Assembly: GCA_031285845.1 (NCBI GenBank)
Contig: JAITVK010000018.1
Coordinates: forward strand, 1 to 64,000
Direction of reading: 5' to 3'
Length of the DNA: 64,000 nucleotides
DNA from: Propionibacteriaceae bacterium
GTDB lineage: Bacteria; Actinomycetota; Actinomycetes; Propionibacteriales; Propionibacteriaceae
The notes under the pieces are model-generated. The model was not told the origin of the DNA. It did no database searches and was given only the letters and a program-made list of their open reading frames with translations. A program made the position numbers and the translations under genes. Shown here in pieces: positions 51,243 to 59,601 of this stretch (position 1 is its first letter; each line of letters opens with the position of its first letter).

Positions 51243-51248
51243 TAGGCT
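51243..51248 (+). promoter_or_regulatory. Leaderless -10 element of purD
   Basis: TAGGCT, 6 nt before GTG 51255. Confidence 0.55.
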
Positions 51249-51254
51249 GGTGCG

Positions 51255-52643
51255 GTGAAGTTGAATGTGCTGGTGGTCGGCTCGGGGGGCCGTGAACATG
51301 CTCTGGCGTTGGCCCTGACTCGTGATCCTCAAGTGGTCGGCGTCCATGTTGGGCCAGGCAACCCGGGGACCTGGGCGTTGTGTCAGTCGTTCAACGCGGC
51401 GACCAAGCCCGATCTGGAACGCAGGATCCGTCAGCTCGACATCCTCGACGGTGTCGCCGTGGCCGATCTGGCCCGTCGATTGGGTTCCAATCTGGTCGTG
51501 ATCGGCCCCGAAGCGCCCCTGGTGGCCGATGTCGCCAGCCAAGTCCGCGCCGCCGGCATCGCCTGCTTCGGCCCTAGTGCGGCCGCCGCCCAGTTGGAAG
51601 GATCCAAGCAGTTCGCCAAACAGGTGATGGCCGACGCCGGTGTGCCCACCGCCGCGTCGCGCCTGTGTCGTACGGGAGCTGAGATCAACGCCGCTTTGGA
51701 CGAGTTCGGCGCGCCGTACGTCGTCAAAAATGACGGGTTGGCCGCCGGCAAAGGCGTGGTGGTGACGAAAGACCGGTCGGAGGCCTTGGCTCACGGTCTG
51801 GCCTGCGGGGTTTGCGTCATCGAGGAGTACCTCGACGGCCCAGAAGTGTCTCTGTTCGCCATCTGTGACGGTCATGACGCGGTCGGGCTGATTCCGGCTC
51901 AGGATTTCAAGCGGGTCGGTGACTTGGACACCGGCAACAACACCGGGGGCATGGGGGCGTACGCTCCGACTGGCTGGGCCCCGAAAGATCTTGGCTCGTG
52001 GACCTTGTCGCGGGTGGTCGCTCCGACCTTGGACCATATGGCCGCCCGGGGGATCGAGTTTCGCGGGCTGCTCTACGTCGGATTGGCGCTGACCAGCACG
52101 GGGCCGAAAGTCGTCGAGTTCAACGCCCGGTTCGGAGATCCGGAGACCGAGGCGATTCTTCCGCTGCTGATCACAGGCCTGGGCTCGGTGCTCTACGGCG
52201 CTGCGGTCGGTGATTTGGTGTCCGGGCTCGTGTCAGGGCCAGTCGAGGCGGGCCAGGGTGTCGAGCAGACCGATGTGACCTCGCTGACCAGTGAAGAGCC
52301 CCCGACACCGCCACGACTAGAGTGGCGCGACCAAGCCTCGGTCACCGTGGTGATGGCTGCCCGAGGCTACCCGGGATCGCCGGTGACCGGTGGCCGGATT
52401 CGCTTGCCCGATCCCATGGAGGGGGTCGACATCATCCACTGCGGCACTGGGTTGGATCGCGACGGGGAGTTGGTCAGCAAAGGCGGACGGGTTTTGGCCG
52501 TCACGGCGGTCGGCGACGATGTGGCCACAGCCCGACGCCTGGCGTACGACTGTGTCGATCGGATCGATTTTCCCGACGGCTTCTGTCGTCGTGACATCGC
52601 GCAGCGGGCGGCCGCTGGCGAGATCGCCACGCCCACCTGGTGA
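51255..52643 (+). CDS. purD: Phosphoribosylamine-glycine ligase (GARS)
   Basis: A 462-aa ATP-grasp enzyme joining glycine to phosphoribosylamine. VVGSGGREHALALALTRDPQ opens the protein. The ATP-grasp core has GSKQFAKQVMADAGVPTA, VVKNDGLAAGKGVVVTKD, EEYLDGPEVSLFAICDG and the metal-binding FNARFGDPETEAILP. About 30 residues in the C-terminal half (about 335-365; TDVTSLTSEEPPTPP) look inserted. It is read from GTG 51255 without an SD. Confidence 0.96.
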   Translation: MKLNVLVVGSGGREHALALALTRDPQVVGVHVGPGNPGTWALCQSFNAATKPDLERRIRQLDILDGVAVADLARRLGSNLVVIGPEAPLVADVASQVRAAGIACFGPSAAAAQLEGSKQFAKQVMADAGVPTAASRLCRTGAEINAALDEFGAPYVVKNDGLAAGKGVVVTKDRSEALAHGLACGVCVIEEYLDGPEVSLFAICDGHDAVGLIPAQDFKRVGDLDTGNNTGGMGAYAPTGWAPKDLGSWTLSRVVAPTLDHMAARGIEFRGLLYVGLALTSTGPKVVEFNARFGDPETEAILPLLITGLGSVLYGAAVGDLVSGLVSGPVEAGQGVEQTDVTSLTSEEPPTPPRLEWRDQASVTVVMAARGYPGSPVTGGRIRLPDPMEGVDIIHCGTGLDRDGELVSKGGRVLAVTAVGDDVATARRLAYDCVDRIDFPDGFCRRDIAQRAAAGEIATPTW

Positions 52644-52702
52644 CGGTGGGCCAACCTGGGTCGACCCGGTGTGGGCGGCCCGACGCTCAAGAAAGGCATC
52701 AG

Positions 52703-54133
52703 ATGACTGTTTCCGATGTGTTGGCCACCCGGTACGCCTCGCAGGAGATGCGAGACCTCTGGGCACCTCAAGCGAAGATCGTCGCGGAGCGGCGGCTGTG
52801 GATCGCCGTCATGTCGGCCCAGGCCGATCTGGTGGTGAGCTTCGGGTCGGATGATCCCGACACCGTCATCGAGGCCTACCGTCAGCGGGTTGACGACATC
52901 GACCTGGCGTCGATCGACGCCCGCGAGCGGGTCACCCGTCACGACGTCAAAGCCCGGATCGAAGAGTTCAACGCCTTGGCTGGCTATGAGCACATCCATA
53001 AGGGCATGACCAGCCGCGACTTGACCGAGAACGTCGAGCAGGCCCAGATCCTGCGCTCGCTGAAGCTGATTCGATTCAAGGTGGTGGCGACGTTGGCGCG
53101 GTTGGGCGAAGCCGCGGTTCAGTACGATCATCTGCCGGTGGTGGGCAGGACTCACAATGTCGCGGCCCAAGTCACGACCTTGGGCAAGCGGTTCGCCACG
53201 GTGGCCGATGAGCTGCTGCAAGCGCTGGCCCGGTTGGATGACCTGATCGCGCGGTACCCGATGCGCGGGATCAAAGGTCCGGTGGGAACCAGTCAAGATC
53301 AACTGGATCTGCTGGGCGGGGATCTGGAGCATTTGACGCTGTTGGAGGATCGGGTCGCCTCGGCACTGGGCTTCGACCATCGACTCGATTCGACTGGTCA
53401 GGTGTATCCGCGCAGTCTCGACTTCGACGTCGTGACCTGTTTGGCGCAGATCGCCGCTCCGGCGTCCAACCTGGCGACCTCGATCCGGCTGATGGCTGGC
53501 AACGAGCTGGTCACCGAGGGGTTCAAGCCGGGCCAGGTCGGCAGCTCGGCCATGCCGCACAAAATGAACACTCGGTCCTGTGAGCGGGTCAACGGGTTGT
53601 CCGTGGTTGTGCGCGGCTATGTCTCGATGGTCGGTGAATTGGCCGGAGACCAGTGGAATGAGGGGGACGTGTCCTGCTCGGTCGTGCGTCGGGTGGCGCT
53701 TCCCGGCGCGTTCTACGCTTTGGATGGCCTGTTTGAGACCTTCTTGACGGTCTTGGGTGACTTCGGCGCTTTCCCGGCGGTCATCGCAGCCGAATTGAAC
53801 CGCTATCTGCCGTTCTTGACGACCACCAAGATTCTGATGGCCGCTGTTCGTCGCGGAGTCGGCCGCGAGCAGGCGCATGAAGCTATCAAGGAACACGCCG
53901 TCGCCGCTGCGCTCACGATGCGTGACACGGGTCGGGCGAACATGCTGTTGGACGATCTGGCGGGGGACCCTCGGCTCGGTTTGACTGCGGCCGATCTGGC
54001 CGGTTTGGTCAGCGAGCCGATGGACCTGACCGGGGCGGCCAGCCACCAGGTGTCGGCCGTCGTCGGTCGGATCGCACTGGTTGTGGCCGACGAGCCGCGA
54101 GCCAGCGCTTACCAACCCGCGCCCGTGCTGTGA
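52703..54133 (+). CDS. purB: Adenylosuccinate lyase
   Basis: A 476-aa enzyme acting twice in purine synthesis (SAICAR to AICAR, adenylosuccinate to AMP). Fumarase/aspartase superfamily regions: HKGMTSRDLTENVEQAQILR (about residues 100-119), the catalytic-loop GRTHNVAAQVTTLGKR, and the signature GSSAMPHKMNTRSCERVNGL. Length typical. ATG 52703 follows GAAAGG. It is 59 nt after purD and probably co-transcribed. Confidence 0.96.
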   Translation: MTVSDVLATRYASQEMRDLWAPQAKIVAERRLWIAVMSAQADLVVSFGSDDPDTVIEAYRQRVDDIDLASIDARERVTRHDVKARIEEFNALAGYEHIHKGMTSRDLTENVEQAQILRSLKLIRFKVVATLARLGEAAVQYDHLPVVGRTHNVAAQVTTLGKRFATVADELLQALARLDDLIARYPMRGIKGPVGTSQDQLDLLGGDLEHLTLLEDRVASALGFDHRLDSTGQVYPRSLDFDVVTCLAQIAAPASNLATSIRLMAGNELVTEGFKPGQVGSSAMPHKMNTRSCERVNGLSVVVRGYVSMVGELAGDQWNEGDVSCSVVRRVALPGAFYALDGLFETFLTVLGDFGAFPAVIAAELNRYLPFLTTTKILMAAVRRGVGREQAHEAIKEHAVAAALTMRDTGRANMLLDDLAGDPRLGLTAADLAGLVSEPMDLTGAASHQVSAVVGRIALVVADEPRASAYQPAPVL

Positions 54134-54173
54134 GCCCGATCGTCTAACAGCGCCCGTGCTCTGACCTCGATTG

Positions 54174-55121
54174 TCAGCTGGCGGTCTGCTTCAAGAACGC
54201 CAGCAGATCGTCGCCGGTGTTGTTGACCGTCATCGTGTAGGTCGAGTCCTTGTTGATCGCCACCAATTGGCCGTACGAGAACATCACGTCATTGACGAAC
54301 AGGGCGGGGGTGCCGAACTGGCGGGCATCGGTGATCCCGCTGCTGGCCGGTGGAATGGCGTTGGCACTCTCCATCGCGGCGACGTACGAGCTGGCCTGAC
54401 GCTGGTCGTAGCATTGCTGGAACTTGGCGAGGTCGCTGCCTGTGATCCCAGCCTTCGCAGGGAAGTCGACGCGCAGTTGCTGATCGGTGTAGCCGACCCC
54501 TTCTTGGGGTTGGTCGGCGAAAACCGCCTCATGGTAGGGCAGGAAGGCGTCGACGGTGTCGGCGCAGACTGCGGCGGTCGCGGCCCGGTTCGACGAGTCG
54601 TTGTGCAGACCGGAGTCGAGGAAGGTGCGCAAATGCACCCGTAGGATGATGTCTCCGCGCTGGGCCAACTCGGCCAGGGGAGCGCCGTAGAGTCCATTGA
54701 CGAAACCGCAGATCGGGCACTGATAGTCGACGTACTCGTCGACGGTGAGTGCGCCCGGACGCACGGTGTCGGCTCTGACTTCGATCCACCCGGCGGCTGG
54801 ATCCCCGTGCGGAGCGGTGAACGGTGTGGTCGAGGCGGCGACCGACGAGGTCGGGTTGGTCGAGTCGGGCGCCATCGCCCCACCGCGCCAGATCACCACC
54901 ACGACCAGGATCACCGCCACGAGCACGACCCCGACGACCACAAGGGCCAGGCGGGATTGGCGGGCGGACTGGCCCGAGTTTGTCGTCGCTGAACCGGTAC
55001 GCGCTGAGCCGGTCGGACTCGCGCCCGAACGGCTCGATTCTGTCCGGGTCGTGCCTGCGGAGGTCGATCTCGTACGGGCGGGGCCCTTCTTGCCGGTGGC
55101 GGCGCGCTTAGACTTGGCCAT
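54174..55121 (-). CDS. DsbA-like membrane-anchored thioredoxin-fold protein
   Basis: A 315-aa envelope protein. About 50 basic, Ser/Thr-rich residues precede a membrane anchor (about 54-77, LALVVVGVVLVAVILVVVV). A DsbA/Thioredoxin_4 domain follows with the redox motif CPIC in EYVDYQCPICGFVNGLYGAP (near residue 135) and the cis-Pro region FGTPALFVND. Such proteins form or shuffle disulfides in secreted proteins. Its start overlaps the MauE-like gene by 14 nt. It closes a three-gene minus-strand operon. Confidence 0.9.
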   Translation of the reverse strand: MAKSKRAATGKKGPARTRSTSAGTTRTESSRSGASPTGSARTGSATTNSGQSARQSRLALVVVGVVLVAVILVVVVIWRGGAMAPDSTNPTSSVAASTTPFTAPHGDPAAGWIEVRADTVRPGALTVDEYVDYQCPICGFVNGLYGAPLAELAQRGDIILRVHLRTFLDSGLHNDSSNRAATAAVCADTVDAFLPYHEAVFADQPQEGVGYTDQQLRVDFPAKAGITGSDLAKFQQCYDQRQASSYVAAMESANAIPPASSGITDARQFGTPALFVNDVMFSYGQLVAINKDSTYTMTVNNTGDDLLAFLKQTAS

Positions 55122-55680
55122 GGGACTCCTTCACAACTGGGGCGTTGAGCCAGCCGTCCAGCGACCATCGTGTGACCGGGCGGGCGACCAGCCACACCGC
55201 GCAAACCAGAAGGCCCAAGTCGCGTACGATATCTTGAACATAAGCTGTTTTCTGACTGACATCTAAGAGTACACCGCCGGGGGTGAAACATCCGCAGTCG
55301 ATGGACAGCCCTCGGGCCCAGGCCGACATGATCGCTGCGATGTAGACCACCATCGCCAACCCGCCGACCGCAGCGGTCCAGCGGGTGAGGACACCGCCCA
55401 GGATCATCAACCCCAAGACAATCTCGACGACCGGCAACCCGTAGCCGACCACAGTAGTCACCGTCGGCGGCAAGGGGAACTCGTACGCCAAAACGGCGCG
55501 GACCGACTGCTCAGGGTCGAACACTTTCATCGCTCCGGCCGCCAGCAGAGCACCACCGAGGATGAGGCGGCAGGCGAAACCGACCCAGCCTGGCCACCGC
55601 TTCGGCGGCGAGTCGACATCCACCTCCGGTTCGTCGGACGGGTCTGATGACTGGGGGAGGCTCGATGCGTCGAACCTCAT
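55108..55680 (-). CDS. MauE/DoxX-like redox membrane protein
   Basis: A 190-aa membrane protein with four hydrophobic segments. A MauE/DoxX-type core is visible: RLILGGALLAAGAMKVFDPE (about residues 35-54), VVGYGLPVVEIVLGLMILGG, and a cysteine pair SIDCGCFTPGGVLLD (about 125-139). MauE-like proteins supply or relay electrons for disulfide chemistry, so it probably works with the adjacent DsbA-like protein. Start: ATG 55680, overlapping the ATPase stop (ATGA). Confidence 0.85.
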   Translation of the reverse strand: MRFDASSLPQSSDPSDEPEVDVDSPPKRWPGWVGFACRLILGGALLAAGAMKVFDPEQSVRAVLAYEFPLPPTVTTVVGYGLPVVEIVLGLMILGGVLTRWTAAVGGLAMVVYIAAIMSAWARGLSIDCGCFTPGGVLLDVSQKTAYVQDIVRDLGLLVCAVWLVARPVTRWSLDGWLNAPVVKESHGQV

Positions 55681-57299
55681 GAGGTCGCGATGGGGTCCGG
55701 GATGTGAGCGAAGCCCTCGGCGACCGTGGCGGCTGCCATCAGCCAAGCGCGCTGCGTGGCCGGTTTCAGTCCATCATAGAGCAAGGTTCCTTCAACCATG
55801 CCTGGGTCGTACGGGATCGAGACCACGGCTCGTGACAAGGAAGAGTAGCCCTCGCGAATCCGCCGAATCGACTCCTCGGAGGCTTTGGGATCGGCTTGAG
55901 TGATGATGGTGACTGAGTTGCGGGCCAACTGGGCACTGCGCTCGTCACGCTGCATCAGCGCCTCGACCAGCAGTGCTCCAGCCTCGGCATGGTCGGCGCG
56001 GGTGGTCGTCACGGTCACCAACTGGTCAGTGTGGTCGATCATGCGTCGCCACATCGGATCGGACTCGTCGTTGCCGGAGTCCATGATGATCAAGCGGTAG
56101 TACTTGGCCGCGACCCGCCAGATCGCGTCGACGTCGGCTGGGGTGATCCGCTGCTCGTCGGCCAAGACGATCGATTTGGATCTCAGCACGTCGTAGAGGT
56201 CGCGGGTCTGATGATGGACGTACGGCGCCAGGTCGGCCCCGTGAGCCTCGGTCCCGAGCAGGTTGGGGGTTTGAGGCAACAGGTCGAGCAAGGTGGCGGT
56301 GTGGGGCCCTTGTTCGGTGCGCCACCCGAGTGTGCCACGGGTCTGATTGTTGTCCCAGGCCAGAACCCCAGCGCCTCCGTACCGGGCGAAGATCGCGGCC
56401 AGACAGATCGTCGTGGGAGTCTTCCCGGCTCCGCCTTTGCCGTTGACGACTGCGATCGTCCTGGGGCCCGACCATTGTCGAGCGACGGTGGCCCGATAAG
56501 CCCGATCAGCCAGTTCGGCTTCCGATGGGGGCAAGGTGATCCCGCGTCGGGCCAACGCCCCACGCCAACCCCGTTCAGCCGGCGCCTTGATGTCGGTCGG
56601 CTCGATGAAAGCCCGTCGGGGGGCTGGTGCGGTCTCGCGCGGGGCAGGGCTTGGCCACGACGGCGCTGGGGCTGAACGGGCGGCAAGTGGCTGCTCGATC
56701 ACAGGGGGTGGCGGTGGCGGCGCGAGACTGGTGGCTTCCTCGACCTGGGGTTGAGACCCGGATTGGTCGGACTCGCCGTCGAAGGGCGCTTCGACTGTTG
56801 GCGGCTCGGGGATTTGTGGCGACGGCTCGGATTCTACTGGCGCTGTCGCAGCCTCGGTTCCTGCCCCGGTCACGGCGGCGTACGCCGGCACGGAGATCGT
56901 GCCCACGGGGTTCGCGGGCTGGGCCGGAGGCTGCGGTTCGGGGGACGCCGTCTCAGATGGCGTCGGGTTGAGGTTGTAGCCGGCCGGGTCCGGGTTCGCC
57001 ACCACTGGCGCGACCGGGGCGGCGTACGGCGCTTCGGAGACCGTGCCATCCGGGTTGACAAGGAAACGGAACAATCCTTCGGGGTCGCTGCAGGTCACCA
57101 ACAGCGCGCTGTCATGCTCTTTGGCGGCGTCGGCCACGATCTTCATCGCCTGGGCGCGAGCCGAGACCAGGTCTGGTCCCGAGATGGTGTGAGTGTGGCG
57201 GTTGATCAGGACTTCCCCGGTCCCGTTCGAGCGAAGAAAAGCGGCGCACACTGGGGGTGGTGGAACGACCGTGGGCGGTGTGGTCGTGGTCTGTGTCAT
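55677..57299 (-). CDS. EspI-like MinD/ParA-family ATPase
   Basis: A 540-aa protein. Its N-terminal 75 residues form a small domain (GTGEVLINRHTHTISGPDLV, DPEGLFRFLVNPDGTV). A proline/alanine-rich region of about 160 residues follows. A P-loop ATPase begins at about 260 with RGWRGALARRGITLPPSEAE, much like the start of the EspI ATPase domain of ESX-1. Walker A is VNGKGGAGKTPTT (Pro for the usual Thr/Ser after GKT), and the switch region LIIMDSGNDESDP is present. No ESX gene is nearby. ATG 57299 follows GAAGAGG. The next two genes overlap it, linking it to a disulfide module. Confidence 0.85.
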   Translation of the reverse strand: MTQTTTTPPTVVPPPPVCAAFLRSNGTGEVLINRHTHTISGPDLVSARAQAMKIVADAAKEHDSALLVTCSDPEGLFRFLVNPDGTVSEAPYAAPVAPVVANPDPAGYNLNPTPSETASPEPQPPAQPANPVGTISVPAYAAVTGAGTEAATAPVESEPSPQIPEPPTVEAPFDGESDQSGSQPQVEEATSLAPPPPPPVIEQPLAARSAPAPSWPSPAPRETAPAPRRAFIEPTDIKAPAERGWRGALARRGITLPPSEAELADRAYRATVARQWSGPRTIAVVNGKGGAGKTPTTICLAAIFARYGGAGVLAWDNNQTRGTLGWRTEQGPHTATLLDLLPQTPNLLGTEAHGADLAPYVHHQTRDLYDVLRSKSIVLADEQRITPADVDAIWRVAAKYYRLIIMDSGNDESDPMWRRMIDHTDQLVTVTTTRADHAEAGALLVEALMQRDERSAQLARNSVTIITQADPKASEESIRRIREGYSSLSRAVVSIPYDPGMVEGTLLYDGLKPATQRAWLMAAATVAEGFAHIPDPIATS

Positions 57300-57426
57300 A
57301 AGCACCTCTTCCCGTGACGACGCTGACAGGAACACTCAGCAAGGCTTACAGCAATCCTGCCTATGAGGGCAAGCCTATTCTATAGCGGAAAAATGATCGA
57401 ACCGGGCCGTGGCAACCGGTGACGGT

Positions 57427-58557
57427 TCAGCGCGGATCGGGGGCGGCTCCCCCTGTCATGGCGATGGCTTCGCGGTAGTAGTCCATCAGGACGGCACAGA
57501 CCTCAGGCCAGGTCCTGGTGAGGGTGAACTCGCGGGCGGCCAGCGACATCTGCCGCCGTAATGCGGTGTCGGTGGCGAGCTTGTCGACGTCGCGCCTCAT
57601 CGACGTCAGATCGCCCGGCTGGTACAGGAACCCCCACTGGCCTGACCTGATCAGATCCACCGGGCCGCCTTTGGCCGGAGCCACCACCGGCACACCGGAA
57701 GCCAAAGCCTCTTGAATGGCCTGACCGAAGGTCTCCAACTCACCGGGGTGGACGAAGACGTCCATGCTGGCGACGGCCCTCGCCAAGTCCGGCCCGGTCA
57801 GTTTGCCGAGGAACTCGGCGAACGGCAGGGCGGCGCGCAGCGCCTTGTGTGACGGTCCGCCACCGATGATGACCACCTTCGTGTGGTCGAGATCAGCCAA
57901 GACCGACAAATCGTCGACCTGTTTTTCCGGTGCCAGCCGACCCATGTAACCGATCACCGCGCCGTCCCCGGCCCATTGGGCGTGCAGGTCCGGGTCGCGG
58001 TTGTCGGGGGAGAACCTCGTGGTGTCGACGCCGCGTCCCCACAGTTTGACCCGTGCCACGCCATGGTGGCGCAGTTGCTCGCAGGCGTACGTCGACGGCG
58101 CCAAGGTCAAGTTCGCCAGGGCATGGATGTCGCGCACCCTGGTCCAAGCCACGGATTCCATCAACGCCAAACCGTAACGCGCGGCGTATGACGGAATGTC
58201 GGTCTGGTAGATCGCCACCGACGGGATCGAGAATTGGGCGGCCGCCAGCAACGCTGTGCTGCCAATCAGGAAGGGTGCGGCCACGTGGACGACATCGGGC
58301 GCGAAATCAGTCAGGATGCGTTCGATCACGAAACTGGGCGTGAGCCCCAGGCGTACGTCTTGATACATCGGCATCGCGATCGAGGGGATGGTGTGAACCG
58401 GGAAACCGGCGTAGCTGGCGGGCACGGCGTCGTCTGACGGCGCGATGATGATCGCCTGATGTCCATGGTCGCGCAGATGCTCGGCGACCCGCATGACGGA
58501 GTTGGTGACACCGTTGATCTGGGGGAGAAAGCTCTCCGTCGCAATCGCCACGCGCAT
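57427..58557 (-). CDS. GDP-mannose-dependent alpha-mannosyltransferase (MgtA/GT4)
   Basis: A 376-aa GT-B glycosyltransferase, probably membrane-associated. MRVAIATESFLPQINGVTNS is the N-terminal donor/acceptor loop of MgtA/PimB-like enzymes. YMGRLAPEKQVDDLSVLADL, VIIGGGPSHKAL and the C-terminal HPGELETFGQAIQEALASGV (nucleotide-sugar E-x7-E region) follow. Related enzymes add mannose to glycolipids and lipoglycans. The product here is unknown. TACACT lies 7 nt before the ATG. Confidence 0.9.
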   Translation of the reverse strand: MRVAIATESFLPQINGVTNSVMRVAEHLRDHGHQAIIIAPSDDAVPASYAGFPVHTIPSIAMPMYQDVRLGLTPSFVIERILTDFAPDVVHVAAPFLIGSTALLAAAQFSIPSVAIYQTDIPSYAARYGLALMESVAWTRVRDIHALANLTLAPSTYACEQLRHHGVARVKLWGRGVDTTRFSPDNRDPDLHAQWAGDGAVIGYMGRLAPEKQVDDLSVLADLDHTKVVIIGGGPSHKALRAALPFAEFLGKLTGPDLARAVASMDVFVHPGELETFGQAIQEALASGVPVVAPAKGGPVDLIRSGQWGFLYQPGDLTSMRRDVDKLATDTALRRQMSLAAREFTLTRTWPEVCAVLMDYYREAIAMTGGAAPDPR

Positions 58558-58564
58558 GGTTGAT

Positions 58565-58570
58565 AGTGTA
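58565..58570 (-). promoter_or_regulatory. Leaderless -10 element of the mannosyltransferase gene
   Basis: TACACT on the minus strand, 7 nt before ATG 58557. Confidence 0.5.
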
Positions 58571-58633
58571 GTCGACGCCCACGACTGTTGTTTAGCTGCT
58601 TGCCGCGCGGCGGTCGGGGCCGAAACTCAGTCG

Positions 58634-58642
58634 TGGGATAAT
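58634..58642 (+). promoter_or_regulatory. Extended leaderless -10 element of an ABC operon
   Basis: TGG followed by GATAAT (58637-58642), 8 nt before ATG 58651; no SD is present. Confidence 0.55.
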
Positions 58643-58650
58643 TGTTCGTC

Positions 58651-59601
58651 ATGACGACTGATTCCTCCCTGTCTCGGGGTGCTTCGGGTGCTGAAGCGAT
58701 GAACACCACCGCTGAAACCGGTTCGGCTGGCGCGGGCGTGTCACCGCAGACGGCCTCGCCGGTCACCCCAACCTCGTTCTCGCCGATTCCGCCGACGGCC
58801 CCGACGCCGGTTGGCTCGGTCCCACCGGTCATGCCGGTCACCTCGCCGATGGTCGCTGTTCGAGGTTTGACCAAGTACTTCGGTTCGATGTGCGCGGTGG
58901 CCCAGCTGAATCTGGACATCCCCCGCGGGTCGATGTACGGCTTCGTCGGACCCAACGGCGCGGGCAAGACCACCACGTTGTCGATGGTCACCGGGCTGTT
59001 GAAGCCGGACGCCGGTCAGGTGTGGGTGTCGGACCTAGACGTGTGGGCCGAACCCCGCCTAGTCAAGGCCAAGATTGGCACCCTGCCCGACCGACTGCGC
59101 CTGTTCGATCGACTTTCGGGCCAAGAACTGTTGACCTACACCGGGCTGTTGCGCGGCATGGACCGAGCCACGATCGCCCAACGGTCGAAAGATTTGCTTG
59201 ACGCCCTCGGTCTGGCTGACGACGCTCGCAAGACGGTGGCCGACTATTCGGCCGGCATGACGAAGAAGATCGGCCTGGCCTGCGCTGTGCTTCACGCGCC
59301 GGATCTGCTGGTCCTCGACGAGCCTTTCGAAGCCATCGACCCGGTGTCGGCTCGATCGATCGCTGAGATTTTGGGCGGCTTCGTCTCCGATGGCGGAACG
59401 GTCATCTTGTCTTCCCATGTGATGGACACGGTTCAGAGGTTGTGTGATCATGTCGCGATCATCGCCCACGGACAGTTGTTAGCTGCGGGCCGAGTCGACG
59501 AGGTCGCCGCTGGGGTCGACTTGGAGACGCGCTTCATCCAGATGGTCGGCGGCGGCCAGGTTCACGAGGAGTTGACGTGGTTGCGACCCTCCTCAGTCTG
59601 A
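58651..59601 (+). CDS. ABC transporter ATP-binding protein
   Basis: A 316-aa ATPase. About 65 disordered Thr/Pro/Ser-rich residues precede the domain. Walker A is GPNGAGKTTT, the signature YSAGMTKKIGLACAVL, and Walker B LLVLDEPFEAIDPVSA. SAGM in place of SGGQ is common in ABC-2 exporters. The start ATG 58651 has no SD, but an extended -10 lies 8 nt upstream. Its 3' end overlaps the permease gene by 25 nt. Substrate unknown. Confidence 0.9.
   Translation: MTTDSSLSRGASGAEAMNTTAETGSAGAGVSPQTASPVTPTSFSPIPPTAPTPVGSVPPVMPVTSPMVAVRGLTKYFGSMCAVAQLNLDIPRGSMYGFVGPNGAGKTTTLSMVTGLLKPDAGQVWVSDLDVWAEPRLVKAKIGTLPDRLRLFDRLSGQELLTYTGLLRGMDRATIAQRSKDLLDALGLADDARKTVADYSAGMTKKIGLACAVLHAPDLLVLDEPFEAIDPVSARSIAEILGGFVSDGGTVILSSHVMDTVQRLCDHVAIIAHGQLLAAGRVDEVAAGVDLETRFIQMVGGGQVHEELTWLRPSSV

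Noticed and set aside
52367-54115. 582-codon minus-strand reading frame opposite purB and purD
   Set aside because: Composition is that of antisense high-GC coding DNA (Gln, His, Arg, Asp), and both sense genes are complete and conserved.
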